Assembly (NCBI GenBank): GCA_041399155.1
Contig: JAWKTI010000001.1
Location: 1,054,001-1,118,000, forward strand
Length of the DNA stretch: 64,000 bases
Origin: Zavarzinella sp.
GTDB taxonomy: Bacteria; Planctomycetota; Planctomycetia; Gemmatales; Gemmataceae
Direction of reading: 5' to 3'
Shown: positions 51,270 to 61,102 of the stretch, piece after piece
Numbering within the stretch: position 1 is the stretch's first letter
How the letters are laid out: the number at the start of each line of letters is the position of its first letter
Made by a program: the position numbers and the translations under genes
The notes under the pieces: model-generated
What the model was told of the DNA's origin: nothing
Databases searched by the model: none
Seen by the model: the letters and a program-made list of their open reading frames with translations, nothing else

Positions 51270-54200
51270 CTATCGCGCGTTTTGCAATCTGTATTGTCTG
51301 ATCAATCCATCAGAATTGATCATTAACAATACCCCTGTCGGAAGGATAACCATTTTATCGATTCCAGATCCGGAAATGGAATTTAAAGGCTGGTAAGCTT
51401 GCTGGCCACTTTCAAGATCCAGAATGTTGATGGTGTTATTTTCATCAGTAACGGCTAGTGAGGTATCCATCAGAATGACTTTTGCGATTACATGTTTGCA
51501 TTGCCAGGACCATATCTTTTCAGGATCATCCAATGAATAACACGAAACAGTTTTCTCATTCATAAAGATAAAAAATGCTGAACTACGTTCATTGAGAAAA
51601 TGACCTGCGAATTCTTGACCAGCCCAGGGGCCTTTGCTCAGCTTTCCTGTATCCCAGCGAGCAATGGGTGCAAGTGATAAATCGTTGGCATTCCGAGATT
51701 CAATAACACCATTTTCGTACTGTAACTGCAAACAAGGGGTTTGTGTTGACAAATATACGGGGGGGACTTTTAAGGAACTGGAAAGGTTTAACTTCGATTT
51801 TAGTCGAAATGTTGATTTATTAGCTTCCCAACTCCAACAACTGATATCTGTGGCAGTTGTCGAAAGCAGATTCTCATCGCTTGCTGTCAAGATACATGTA
51901 TGGTTGTTCTCGGAATTAGTGATTCGCCAGCGAGGTCCTTCGATCAATGTTTCATCATCGATTTTATTCCAGCGATACAAAAGACCATTAGCAAGTGGTA
52001 TGATCCAGTTGTCTTGGTAGTATACTGCTCGTCCCGCTGGTGCCGCTGGTAGATCTATAATATTTGTAGTTAATTGATTCTGGTAAAGTGTTCTCCACAA
52101 CACACGATGTTTGCTTGCATTTTGCTGATGGAGCAGCATTGATAACTTGTCTTCGCTACTATAAGCCACATCTCCCAATAATTCAAAGCCGTCTGCAAGT
52201 GCAGTCAACTCGCGGCTTGTTTGATAGATAGCAGGATTTGCCATCGATCGAAGATCAATTTCGTGTACACTTCCATGCAGATCAATCACTGCAATTCGAT
52301 CTTTTTGAACGACCAGCTCTTGTAAACTCGGTGCTAATTGCCGCTGCCAGAGAAGTTGACCATTGCTGGTCAAATAGCATCCCGCGTAGACTGCTCCATC
52401 CCGCTGAGTTACAAGAAATACGCTTTCCTGGCGGCTCCCCGTCTGCACTCGTTGCAGGGGATCTCCGATCAAAGTATGATGCTCTGTTTTTAATAATTGC
52501 AGTCCATTATCAAAAGTCAAGCGATATTGCTGCTGGACTAAATGTCCATCTACCAGATACCATAGTCGCTCCGCATTCTGATTGACATAAGCACCTATTG
52601 GCATTTCAGTATCATGATAATTTTCCAGAGTTTTCAATAAATAGATTGCCCGATCCTGATTGCCAGGCATGTTCATTCCAAATAGTTGAACCTGGCCATG
52701 GTCTGTACAGACAAATAATGTTTCGCCATCAAATACCGGAGGTTCAGTTATCCAGCCCAAACATGGTATTTCATGAACTGGTACTGGTGGTACCCATTCT
52801 TCTAGGACTTTGTTCAGTGCATAGAATATCACTGTTGATGACGATAATCCACGAGAGAATGCTACTTGCAAATAACTCTGATCCCCTTTTTCATGTTTCC
52901 AATCAATCACAGTTGGTGGATGCAGGATTTGTCCTGAGTTATGTCCCGTGGTAATTGCTCCGACGAATACGGGCTTGATCGGTGCTACTTGGTCGTGATT
53001 GCGTCTTAAGTGAAACAGATAGATCGCATTTGCTTCCGCTGATACGATGAGTAAGGAAGCAGTTGGGTGAAGTGTCAGTCCAGTTCCAATTTTTCTGCCA
53101 ACGCGTATCTTGCCTAAATGGTCTCCTGAAGACTGGTCGAATTGAAATACTGTTCCTTCATCATCCCCAAGTGGCACATAAAGAGTATTATTTTCCCAAG
53201 CAACTGCACATCCTGCTGGTTGAGTTGGGAGCACATGATGCCAAATCATTTCACCAGTATTTAACTGGTGCACAGTAAAGTGATATTTCCCGTTAAAGAC
53301 ACTATATAATGCAACGCGATCTGGCTCGGAACCGTTAGAGGTAATGATCAGATGTTCCGATAGTGCGTCGCGACCCACCTGTCTGTACCACAGTAAGCGG
53401 CCATTTGATTCATCGAATGCATAAAAGACTCCAGCTACAATTGTGGTAAAAATGGCTGCCTTCCCTTGTAAGACGCGTTGTTGCATCGTGTCGACATAGG
53501 GAGCAACTGCAATGACATTTTGCTGCGGATATGGCCATTTGGTTGCTGGCAAAGGGGGGATGATTTCAAGAAAATTCGCAGCTTGCTGAATTTGCTGTTC
53601 TGCCTGCTGAACAAGTCCCTGTGCAGCAGAATCAGTTTCCAGCCCTCGTGCTTTCAATACTTTACGAGCAGCAAAAATTTTCGCATCATCAGGCATTGCA
53701 AGCATCTGCCGCAGTTCATCCATTGTTTTCAGTCGATCTCGTGCAACCAGAATTTTTCGTTTCAAATCTGCTCGATCGATTGTCAATTGCTCAGGTGCCA
53801 ATGCAGAGGTGGGTCGATAACGATCTAATTCCTGCAATAATTCATCAATTGTTTCAAGCCATTTTTCCGCCTGCTGCGGATCCTCAAGACGAAAGTCATC
53901 GTTAGCTTTCCCAAGCAAATCCTCAGTCAATTTGGTACCTGTTTGCCAGATATCCAGCCCAAACCGATCTGGTGTAGCCAGTGTGCGATAGCTGTCATTG
54001 GAAACAAATTGTCGAAATTTCCCCCACCTTTCGATGGCGTTTTGCGGTTCGTTGCGTGTAAGAACCGATCCTACAGTTGATCGTAGTCCGCATAATTCAG
54101 AAAAGAATTCTGCTTCAATTGTGCGAATATCGTTCGGATAAGTGGTTGCAAACAACTGAAATTGTCTTGCGGCATTTTCAAAATTTCCATCTTCATATGC

Positions 54201-54662
54201 TTTGGTTGCATCCTGCCATAGTCTTTCCGGTGCGAATTTCTGATAGCGTTGAAAAAAGTATCCTGCTGTACCCAGACCACCGAAAACTAACAACAACAGC
54301 AGAAAAAGGATCAATTTGCCTCCCCTACGTTTGCATGGAGGTTTCTTTGATGACACCACCGTTAAATTGGACTGGGAAATTGGTTGATCGTTTATCTGTT
54401 CCTGATTTAGACGAAAATCAACATCTTCACCCCATTCAATTTCTTCTGCAGGATGATTTGGAAGGTTTTCCTGCCACATTACTTCTTCAGGAGGATAATC
54501 TGCGGTTCCATTAGAAATGTTATTCGATGCATGCTGGGGTAGATTGATGTCAGCTACCAAAAACAGCTCGTCGCACTCAGGACAGCGGATCTGCTGTTCT
54601 AGTAAAGTATTTTCTACTTGAAAACGACTGAGACAGTGTGGGCATTCCGTTTGTACACGCAA
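51270..54662 (-). CDS. Large zinc-ribbon, membrane-anchored PQQ-like beta-propeller protein
   Basis: 1130 residues. A MJ0042-type zinc ribbon opens it, with Cys7, Cys10, Cys27 and Cys30 (CPHC and CPEC). An acidic low-complexity linker follows, then one membrane helix at about residues 113-135 (LILFLLLLLVFGGLGTAGYF). A helical region of about 250 residues comes next (YEDGNFENAARQFQLF looks TPR-like). The remaining about 700 residues are PQQ-like propeller repeats (FYAFDESNGRLLWYRQVGRD, LYVPLGDDEGTVFQFDQSSG, NTINILDLESGQQAYQPL). The layout puts the zinc ribbon in the cytoplasm and the propeller outside. Start is a TTG with AGGAG 7 nt before it. Function is unknown; a transmembrane sensor or scaffold is a guess. 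Confidence 0.83.
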   Translation of the reverse strand: MRVQTECPHCLSRFQVENTLLEQQIRCPECDELFLVADINLPQHASNNISNGTADYPPEEVMWQENLPNHPAEEIEWGEDVDFRLNQEQINDQPISQSNLTVVSSKKPPCKRRGGKLILFLLLLLVFGGLGTAGYFFQRYQKFAPERLWQDATKAYEDGNFENAARQFQLFATTYPNDIRTIEAEFFSELCGLRSTVGSVLTRNEPQNAIERWGKFRQFVSNDSYRTLATPDRFGLDIWQTGTKLTEDLLGKANDDFRLEDPQQAEKWLETIDELLQELDRYRPTSALAPEQLTIDRADLKRKILVARDRLKTMDELRQMLAMPDDAKIFAARKVLKARGLETDSAAQGLVQQAEQQIQQAANFLEIIPPLPATKWPYPQQNVIAVAPYVDTMQQRVLQGKAAIFTTIVAGVFYAFDESNGRLLWYRQVGRDALSEHLIITSNGSEPDRVALYSVFNGKYHFTVHQLNTGEMIWHHVLPTQPAGCAVAWENNTLYVPLGDDEGTVFQFDQSSGDHLGKIRVGRKIGTGLTLHPTASLLIVSAEANAIYLFHLRRNHDQVAPIKPVFVGAITTGHNSGQILHPPTVIDWKHEKGDQSYLQVAFSRGLSSSTVIFYALNKVLEEWVPPVPVHEIPCLGWITEPPVFDGETLFVCTDHGQVQLFGMNMPGNQDRAIYLLKTLENYHDTEMPIGAYVNQNAERLWYLVDGHLVQQQYRLTFDNGLQLLKTEHHTLIGDPLQRVQTGSRQESVFLVTQRDGAVYAGCYLTSNGQLLWQRQLAPSLQELVVQKDRIAVIDLHGSVHEIDLRSMANPAIYQTSRELTALADGFELLGDVAYSSEDKLSMLLHQQNASKHRVLWRTLYQNQLTTNIIDLPAAPAGRAVYYQDNWIIPLANGLLYRWNKIDDETLIEGPRWRITNSENNHTCILTASDENLLSTTATDISCWSWEANKSTFRLKSKLNLSSSLKVPPVYLSTQTPCLQLQYENGVIESRNANDLSLAPIARWDTGKLSKGPWAGQEFAGHFLNERSSAFFIFMNEKTVSCYSLDDPEKIWSWQCKHVIAKVILMDTSLAVTDENNTINILDLESGQQAYQPLNSISGSGIDKMVILPTGVLLMINSDGLIRQYRLQNAR

Positions 54663-54747
54663 TGGATAGCTCCTGCAAACTATTGCGGTTATTTTAGCAT
54701 AAGTGCGTAAATTTCGAATGCTTCTCGGAGTGGCTAATTCAGGGAAA

Positions 54748-56124
54748 TTATTTCTTGAGAATTTCCAGTTGCTTTGCGTCAGTGATTACGATTTGAGCTT
54801 CCCCACGGAATGTGCTTACTTTGCCGGTTACTCGAATGATCTGATCTTGAAAGGTCGCTGTCGTGGCTTTTTCGTAAGTACCGGTGAAAGCTTCTTTCCC
54901 AAGCACGACTGCGAAATTCAGTTTGTCTCGAAAATCCTTTTCTGAGTTTAAAAACATTCTTGTTGCGGATTGTCCAGCAGATTGCACTTTCATTTCCACA
55001 ACTACTTCCTGACCTACACTGGACCGGGCATCACGTGGGGAAATTGCTCCTTCTCCAGGTGTGTGTGGCAGTGGGTCTGCTTTTACAATAGTACCAGGCG
55101 GGACAAGCAAATCGATCTTGATCTTGTCTTTGACAGCAATTTCGCCGTCGACATCTCGCAATTGCATCGAAATCAGCCGGCTTTTCCAGTCGATCTCAAT
55201 CAAGCCAAAATTGTCACCGTGCGGCATGCCGCCAACACGGAATTTGTTGGGTTCTGGTGCTCGCCAGACTTTACTGCCCTGATTCAGTCCACTTGATGTG
55301 AGATCATATAAAGGATATCCAATCAAGTCGTCCCGCATGGAAATGTCAGCCAGGTGCCGATCACCACTTAACAGTACGACGCCACGAGCTTTGGTTTTTA
55401 CGATCAAATTATAAAGTCGTTGGCGTTCTTTCGGGATATTTGCCCATTTTTCGTAGGGATGTTCTTCGGATATTACCTGGATGCTCGATGAAATGATTCT
55501 AAGTTCCGCAGGCTTCTGCAATTGTTCCTCCAGCCATTTCCATTGCTCTTCACCTAACATGGTCGCTTCGGGTGCCGTGTTGGGAATGTAAGGTTCAACT
55601 CTGCTACCTGGTAGTCTGGGACCTTTTTCCAGATTGCTTCGGAAATAGCGACAATCCAGCATGATGAACTGGACACGCTGATTTTCTGGCCCGACGATTT
55701 TTGCAGTATAAATCCCACGCTGCTTTCGCACAGGATCGTCTTTTGCAACACCGAAGAAGTCCAGAAATAATTCCTGTGATTCTTCACGTTTTGGATAGTC
55801 TTCACCTGCATCGTCCCGGCCCAGGTCATGGTCGTCCCATGTTGCCAGAATTGGGCAAGTCGCTTTCAATTTCTTCCATTGATCCGTGTCTGCCAGTTTA
55901 TCGTATTTGGACTTCATCACCGCCATATCTGTGGTGTCAGCATAAATGTTATCCCCTAACGCAAGATAGATTTCTGGTTTTAATTCCACCATGCGATCAA
56001 AAATTGGCAGCGGGCGGTCCTGGCTGGCACATGAGCCGAACGCAATTCGGGAAATTGGCTGATCTTCGGCTGCTGCAGGGAATATCGCTAGAGTACATAG
56101 CAAAAGACATGTTACAATTTTCAT
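54748..56124 (-). CDS. PhoD-like phosphatase with extra C-terminal domain, secreted
   Basis: 458 residues. A signal peptide ends near residue 19 (LAIFPAAA). The PhoD-type metallophosphatase part has RIAFGSCASQDRP (metal Cys region), YLALGDNIYADT, ILATWDDHDLGRDDAGEDYP, and LLSGDRHLADIS. The last about 100 residues (VGQEVVVEMKVQSAG to RGEAQIVITDAKQLEIL) form a separate all-beta domain resembling an OB-type fold, not part of classic PhoD. The enzyme is expected to release phosphate from diesters or monoesters outside the cytoplasmic membrane. It lies 85 nt before the PQQ-protein end... the two are in the same direction with separate expression possible. Confidence 0.88.
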   Translation of the reverse strand: MKIVTCLLLCTLAIFPAAAEDQPISRIAFGSCASQDRPLPIFDRMVELKPEIYLALGDNIYADTTDMAVMKSKYDKLADTDQWKKLKATCPILATWDDHDLGRDDAGEDYPKREESQELFLDFFGVAKDDPVRKQRGIYTAKIVGPENQRVQFIMLDCRYFRSNLEKGPRLPGSRVEPYIPNTAPEATMLGEEQWKWLEEQLQKPAELRIISSSIQVISEEHPYEKWANIPKERQRLYNLIVKTKARGVVLLSGDRHLADISMRDDLIGYPLYDLTSSGLNQGSKVWRAPEPNKFRVGGMPHGDNFGLIEIDWKSRLISMQLRDVDGEIAVKDKIKIDLLVPPGTIVKADPLPHTPGEGAISPRDARSSVGQEVVVEMKVQSAGQSATRMFLNSEKDFRDKLNFAVVLGKEAFTGTYEKATTATFQDQIIRVTGKVSTFRGEAQIVITDAKQLEILKK

Positions 56125-56224
56125 GAAGTGTTCTCATTTCATAATCAACCTGTTATTTTTGATAGCCAGAACGGCTTGCTGATTCCAGGTCCACTTCGAA
56201 TCTTCACGTATCGTGGCCAGCGGA

Positions 56225-57421
56225 TTACCAGGCTGCTTGATAGATCTGCTCTATTTCAGCCACTGTCGGGAACTGTGGATTAACCCGCATCAGACGTGTA
56301 AAAGAGTGGGCTTTGACAGCAAATTCTGCTAATTGACTCTGTTTCACCCCCAAGTCACGCAGCCGTTCCGGGATATCAATTGCTTTACGCAGCTCTCTGA
56401 CTGCATCGATGGCCCTGAGTGCTGCGGACACACCGTCTTTGCCCACACCAGAGACACCCATCAATCCAGCAATTTTTTGAAAGGCTTGTTGACGGACAGG
56501 CAGGTTGTATTGCATGATGTAGGGGAGCAATAATCCGTTTCCAGCACCATGGGAGACATGAACTGCTGCCCCAACAGGGTATTCCATGGCGTGCACCAAT
56601 GCGACACCCGCATTCGAAAAAGCCAGCCCACCCATTGTAGCTGCCAGTGCCATCCCTTCGCGAGCTTCTGCATCATTTGGGTCACGATATGCACGCACCA
56701 GATAATGGCTGACAAGATGAATCGTTTTTTCTGCATACATATCTGCAATAGGATTTTTTCCCTGATAAGTTGATCGTTCATTCGGGGGAAGTGGGTAATC
56801 AGCATTATCGATGGCAGTATATGCTTCGATGGCGTGCGTCAGAGCGTCAATACCGCTATCTGCGGTTACTTTGGGGGGGCAACTGTACGTCAGCAGGGGA
56901 TCGACAATTGCAATTTTTGGTCGCAGATATGGGCTGAGACAACTGACTTTCAGCTGACGCTCCGTATCCGTAAACACCGCTGCCTGCGATACTTCGCTTC
57001 CGGTGCCTGCTGTTGTAGGAATCGCGATTAATGGTACGATTGGCCCTGGAACACGATGTTCCCCCACATAGTCACGTGGGTCGCCGCCATGCTGCAAAAT
57101 GATTCCCACCAATTTGGTTGCGTCAATATTGCTGCCACCACCAAGCGCAATCAGCGCGTCCGGCTGTTCTTTTATGGCTAGTTCTGCCGCTTTCCTGACC
57201 ATCGATAACGATGGTTCTGGTTCACTTTCCGTAAATGATAGTACTTTAGTACCCGTAGCACTGATTACCTTTTTGGACATCCCAATCTGTTCCAGGATCG
57301 GGTCGGTAATCAACATGATTTTGCGAATACCTAACTGCTGAATTACTTCGTTCAATTGCAACAGAGAGTTATTGCCAAAAATCAACTGTCCGGCACTGGC
57401 AAATTGATAAACAGTTCTCAT
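56225..57421 (-). CDS. Iron-containing alcohol dehydrogenase
   Basis: 398 residues of the group III alcohol dehydrogenase family. NAD-binding glycine motif GGGSNIDATKL is at about residue 95, and metal ligands lie in DSGIDALTHAIEAY, GVALVHAMEYPVGAAVHVSHG and the asparagine-rich GNGLLLPYIMQYN. The start is ATG 57421 because AGGAAG lies about 7 nt before it and the upstream ATPase stop is only 10 nt away; the longer frame to 57442 would overlap the ATPase. It follows the Ca2+ ATPase gene closely and is probably read from the same transcript. Substrate (ethanol, butanol, lactaldehyde or others) is not decidable. Confidence 0.92.
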   Translation of the reverse strand: MRTVYQFASAGQLIFGNNSLLQLNEVIQQLGIRKIMLITDPILEQIGMSKKVISATGTKVLSFTESEPEPSLSMVRKAAELAIKEQPDALIALGGGSNIDATKLVGIILQHGGDPRDYVGEHRVPGPIVPLIAIPTTAGTGSEVSQAAVFTDTERQLKVSCLSPYLRPKIAIVDPLLTYSCPPKVTADSGIDALTHAIEAYTAIDNADYPLPPNERSTYQGKNPIADMYAEKTIHLVSHYLVRAYRDPNDAEAREGMALAATMGGLAFSNAGVALVHAMEYPVGAAVHVSHGAGNGLLLPYIMQYNLPVRQQAFQKIAGLMGVSGVGKDGVSAALRAIDAVRELRKAIDIPERLRDLGVKQSQLAEFAVKAHSFTRLMRVNPQFPTVAEIEQIYQAAW

Positions 57422-57431
57422 GATGATCTTC

Positions 57432-60400
57432 CTATTTGCCAACCTTCATTCGAATCCTTCGCACAATTTCTCCGAAAAGCAAGACTGAACTGGCTGCCAA
57501 TGTCAGTAACAACCAATCGAGCAGAGACAAAGGTTCCACGGAGAATATTTTGCCACCAAAACTGACGATCAGGATCTGGCCAATGACTGTGGCTCCCAGG
57601 ATTCCGAGGAATACTTGATTCTTGAATAAGCCAACGAACCCGCTGACATCTGGTGTCAAAGAACGACAGTTGATCTCATTCCATACCTGGAACATCACAT
57701 ACAGAGTGAAAAAGAGGCTTACCTGTCGAATATTCAATGGATCGAAAGCCCAGCGATCCGGATTCGGCCCACTCCCTTCGCCAAGGAAGCCGGATTTCAT
57801 TGCCAACAACATGGCCAGCATCACTACAAGGAAGAATCCTGCAGTACTGAGAATCCCAACAAACATTGAGCCGGTTACAATGCTTTCATCCCGCCGTTTC
57901 GGCTTCATTTTCATTAGCCCAGCACGTGGCGGTTCGGAGCAGAGTGCGATTGCTGCGAAAGTGTCCATAATAACGTTAATCCAGAGCAATTGCAGCACTG
58001 TAAATGGCGGGGTAACACCAAGGAATGGGCCCAAAAATGCGATTAACAGAGCAGAGACATTGATCGTTAACTGGAACTGGATAAATCGCTGAATATTTTC
58101 GTATAGTGCACGGCCCCAGTGAACCGCTTTGACGATTGTTGCAAACGAGTCGTCCAGTAGTACAATTTTGCTGGCTTCTTTCGCCACTTCGGTTCCAGCG
58201 ATCCCCATGGCAAGACCCACATCGGCCTTCTTCAAAGCAGGTGCATCATTCGTGCCATCGCCAGTAACAGCAACCACTTCTTTCTGTTCCTGCAGCAATC
58301 GAACCATCCGGTATTTGTCGAGCGGTCTTGCACGTGCCAGAATCCGGATTTGCCCCAGTTTTGCTGTCACTTCTTCGTCCGTCATCTGGTTGAATTCGGT
58401 TGAAGTGATTGAGATCGTACCTTCCTGATCTAATAGGCCGATATCTTTGCCAATGGCGTTGGCGGTTTCAATATTATCGCCAGTGATCATGATGACATTG
58501 ATGCCTGCCCCCCGACATTCATCAATGGATCGTCGGACGTCCGGACGCAGTGGGTCGCGGATTGCAACAAAACCATCAAAAATTAGGTTTGTTTCCAGCT
58601 TTTCCCGCTGTTCGTGGAGAGTATCCTGATCGGCGGGCGTTCCCACTTCCAGCGGTCGGTGGGCGAATGCCAGTGTCCGCATCGCTTTGCCAGCAGCATC
58701 CTTTAATTGTTGTACAATCGTATTTTTGTCAGAGTCTGTTAGAGCTACTACGTTTCCACGCTCATCGGTGCGTTGCGTACATAATTCCAGAACCATTTCT
58801 GGTGCACCTTTGACAAGCAATACGGAATGATTGCCCACACCCACAACGGAACTCATCCGTTTGCGATCACTGGAAAAATGCAACTGGTAGAAAAGGGGGT
58901 GTTTTCTGCGTGTTTGCAGGTAATGCAAGTTAAATTCTGCAGCCCATTGCAGTAGTGAGCCTTCCGTAGAGTTACCAATAACCAGTGTCTTCTCGCTGGT
59001 GTGTTCCAGGTTGGCAGTGGAATTGACCATACTGTTGAACGCAATCCAATCGGTGGGAGACTGCAGACTTTCGGCGGGTTTTGGCCATTCATTGGAGCGA
59101 TCGTATGTTGACAGGCCTACCCCCAGTCGGTCAACCAGCATTTTATTTTGGGTAAGGGTGCCGGTTTTGTCTGAACAGATCACGGTGGCACTGCCAATTG
59201 TTTCACAGGCAACGAGTTGTCTCACAAGACTGTTGGCGCGGGTCATTTTCCGCATCGCCATTGCCAGAGAAACTGTCACGCTGACTGGCAAACCTTCTGG
59301 CACCGCCACCACAATAATGATGACCATGTAGACAAAATAATCCAGCAGGTGGCCAATGCTGGTGCGTATCGCCTGTGCCTGCGAAATGCCATCGTGGGCA
59401 AAAAAGCGGATTTCATCGAGAACAAAAATCCCACGGAAGAGCAGGGCAACAAAAATTGCAATGGCGGCAATATAGCCCACCATGCTGATCTGTTGGGCAA
59501 GTTTGCTTAATTTTTGCTGCAGAGGGGTTTCTTCTTTCGATAGCGTCAGTTTCTGTTGAATTCGCTTTTCTTCCGTTTTTGTGGGATCTTCCGACTCGTC
59601 TTCATCTCCCGTATCCGCCGACAAACGCTTGGCAATCTGCCCGATCATCGTTTCATCGCCAACAGTTGCAACAACCATTGCCCCTGAACCATCAATCACC
59701 TGGGTACCGCGGTAGACACATGCAGCCTGATCAGGCCCTTCGACTGTTTCTTCTTCGCCGCCAACCAGTTTCCGAACTGGTTCTGATTCTCCAGTCATCA
59801 AAGATTGGTCAATCATCAATTCCGTAGAAAGTACGATTCGACCATCTGCGGGGATTTCGTCTCCCATTTCCAATTGAACAAGATCACCAGTAACCACCTC
59901 TTCCAGCGGGACAAGGTGGATTTCACCATCGCGGAACACTTTTGCTTTCAGCGTTTCTTTTTGCGAATTCAGGATTTCGAATTCCCGATCGCTTTTGTAT
60001 TCACTGGCAAATGCAACTCCCGTGGCTAAAACCACAGCAATCATCACCGCAAGTCCTTCAAAGGATGGATGTTGCGTTGTCATGCTGATTCCCACCAGAA
60101 TGATGGCAACCGCAAACATCAAAGAAGGTAGCCATTCCCGTAGCTTTAACGCAAACGCTAAAATGAAGGTTACCAGTACCAGGCCCAGGCCGATCCAGCC
60201 GTAAGGACCTTTGGCTTCAAACAGATCGACTACCGTTTTCAGCAGAGTTGCTCCCAGCAGAATTTTGATGATGGCATCATCAAACTTGCTTAGAAATTTG
60301 CGCCAAAGCGGTTCCTGTGGAAGTGGAGTCAGTCGATTGCTTCCAAACTGTTCTTTGCTGAGAGTTACTTGTTGGTTGTTCAGCCCCTGTTCCCGATGAT

Positions 60401-60437
60401 TCGGGAACAATTGGGATAGTTCTTTGAGGGTGCGCAT
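57432..60437 (-). CDS. P-type Ca2+-transporting ATPase (PMCA-like)
   Basis: 1001 residues. The cation ATPase N-terminal domain is followed by the actuator domain (LMTGESEPV), the phosphorylation site Asp423 in CSDKTGTLTQNKM, the nucleotide domain (LVKGAPEMVLELC), the hinge motif (TGDGTNDAPALKKADVGLAMG) and ten membrane helices. TM4 reads VAVPEGLPVSVTVSLAMA and TM6 reads WINVIMDTFAAIALC, the plasma-membrane-type (PMCA) calcium site with a single Ca2+ ligand set. The pump would export Ca2+ from the cytoplasm. It is full length with all motifs. The alcohol dehydrogenase follows at once; frr lies 77 nt upstream on the same strand. Confidence 0.93.
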   Translation of the reverse strand: MRTLKELSQLFPNHREQGLNNQQVTLSKEQFGSNRLTPLPQEPLWRKFLSKFDDAIIKILLGATLLKTVVDLFEAKGPYGWIGLGLVLVTFILAFALKLREWLPSLMFAVAIILVGISMTTQHPSFEGLAVMIAVVLATGVAFASEYKSDREFEILNSQKETLKAKVFRDGEIHLVPLEEVVTGDLVQLEMGDEIPADGRIVLSTELMIDQSLMTGESEPVRKLVGGEEETVEGPDQAACVYRGTQVIDGSGAMVVATVGDETMIGQIAKRLSADTGDEDESEDPTKTEEKRIQQKLTLSKEETPLQQKLSKLAQQISMVGYIAAIAIFVALLFRGIFVLDEIRFFAHDGISQAQAIRTSIGHLLDYFVYMVIIIVVAVPEGLPVSVTVSLAMAMRKMTRANSLVRQLVACETIGSATVICSDKTGTLTQNKMLVDRLGVGLSTYDRSNEWPKPAESLQSPTDWIAFNSMVNSTANLEHTSEKTLVIGNSTEGSLLQWAAEFNLHYLQTRRKHPLFYQLHFSSDRKRMSSVVGVGNHSVLLVKGAPEMVLELCTQRTDERGNVVALTDSDKNTIVQQLKDAAGKAMRTLAFAHRPLEVGTPADQDTLHEQREKLETNLIFDGFVAIRDPLRPDVRRSIDECRGAGINVIMITGDNIETANAIGKDIGLLDQEGTISITSTEFNQMTDEEVTAKLGQIRILARARPLDKYRMVRLLQEQKEVVAVTGDGTNDAPALKKADVGLAMGIAGTEVAKEASKIVLLDDSFATIVKAVHWGRALYENIQRFIQFQLTINVSALLIAFLGPFLGVTPPFTVLQLLWINVIMDTFAAIALCSEPPRAGLMKMKPKRRDESIVTGSMFVGILSTAGFFLVVMLAMLLAMKSGFLGEGSGPNPDRWAFDPLNIRQVSLFFTLYVMFQVWNEINCRSLTPDVSGFVGLFKNQVFLGILGATVIGQILIVSFGGKIFSVEPLSLLDWLLLTLAASSVLLFGEIVRRIRMKVGK

Positions 60438-60514
60438 AAATATTATGAGAAAGCCAGTAATCTTTGAAGATTGTTAAAAATCAATCAGTCGTTAGTTTTT
60501 TGAGCGAGGAATGC

Positions 60515-61075
60515 TTAGCCTTCCTGAATTTCTTTCGTTTTGGCAGTAGCCACTTCATCAACTTTGCCTTCATACTGCTTCAAAACGTCTTGAATCTTGT
60601 CTTTGGTCTTTTTGGATTCGTCTTCGGAGATGATTTTGTCTTTCTCTGCCGTTTCAACAACCTTGTTGGAATCTCGTCGGATATTGCGGCAGGATACTTT
60701 TGCAGCTTCCGCTAATTCTTTTACTTTTTTGACCATTTTGGTGCGTTGCTCACCAGACATCGGTGGGATTTTCAGGCGAATCACCTTACCATCATTATCC
60801 GGTGCCAGCCCAAGGTCGCTGGAACGGATAGCCTTCTCGATATCCTTCAATGCTGCCACATCAAAAGGTTTAATCAGCAATTGTTGTGCTTCTGGTGCGG
60901 TCACTGCAGCAAGCTGTTTGATGGGGGTTTGCTGACCATAGTATTCCACTCGCAGTGCATCCAGCAGTGCGGGAGAAGCTCGTCCAGTTCGCAGGCCTTT
61001 CAATTCGTTTTTCAGCACATCGAGTGCCTTATCCATCCGGTCCCTTGCATCTTTCAACGCTTGTTCGGTATTCAT
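60515..61075 (-). CDS. frr: Ribosome recycling factor
   Basis: 186 residues, the usual length. RRF splits post-termination ribosomes together with EF-G. Family segments are DRMDKALDVLKNELKGLRTG, RASPALLDALRVEYYG, LLIKPFDVAALKDIEKAIRS, SDLGLAPDNDGKVIRLKIPP and RTKMVKKVKELAEAAKVSCR. AAGGA lies 7 nt before the ATG. It follows pyrH by 27 nt, the standard pyrH-frr pair; the rpsB-tsf genes that often precede pyrH are not upstream here. Confidence 0.97.
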   Translation of the reverse strand: MNTEQALKDARDRMDKALDVLKNELKGLRTGRASPALLDALRVEYYGQQTPIKQLAAVTAPEAQQLLIKPFDVAALKDIEKAIRSSDLGLAPDNDGKVIRLKIPPMSGEQRTKMVKKVKELAEAAKVSCRNIRRDSNKVVETAEKDKIISEDESKKTKDKIQDVLKQYEGKVDEVATAKTKEIQEG

Positions 61076-61102
61076 GGTTCATCCTTTCCACGTTTTGGTT
61101 GA

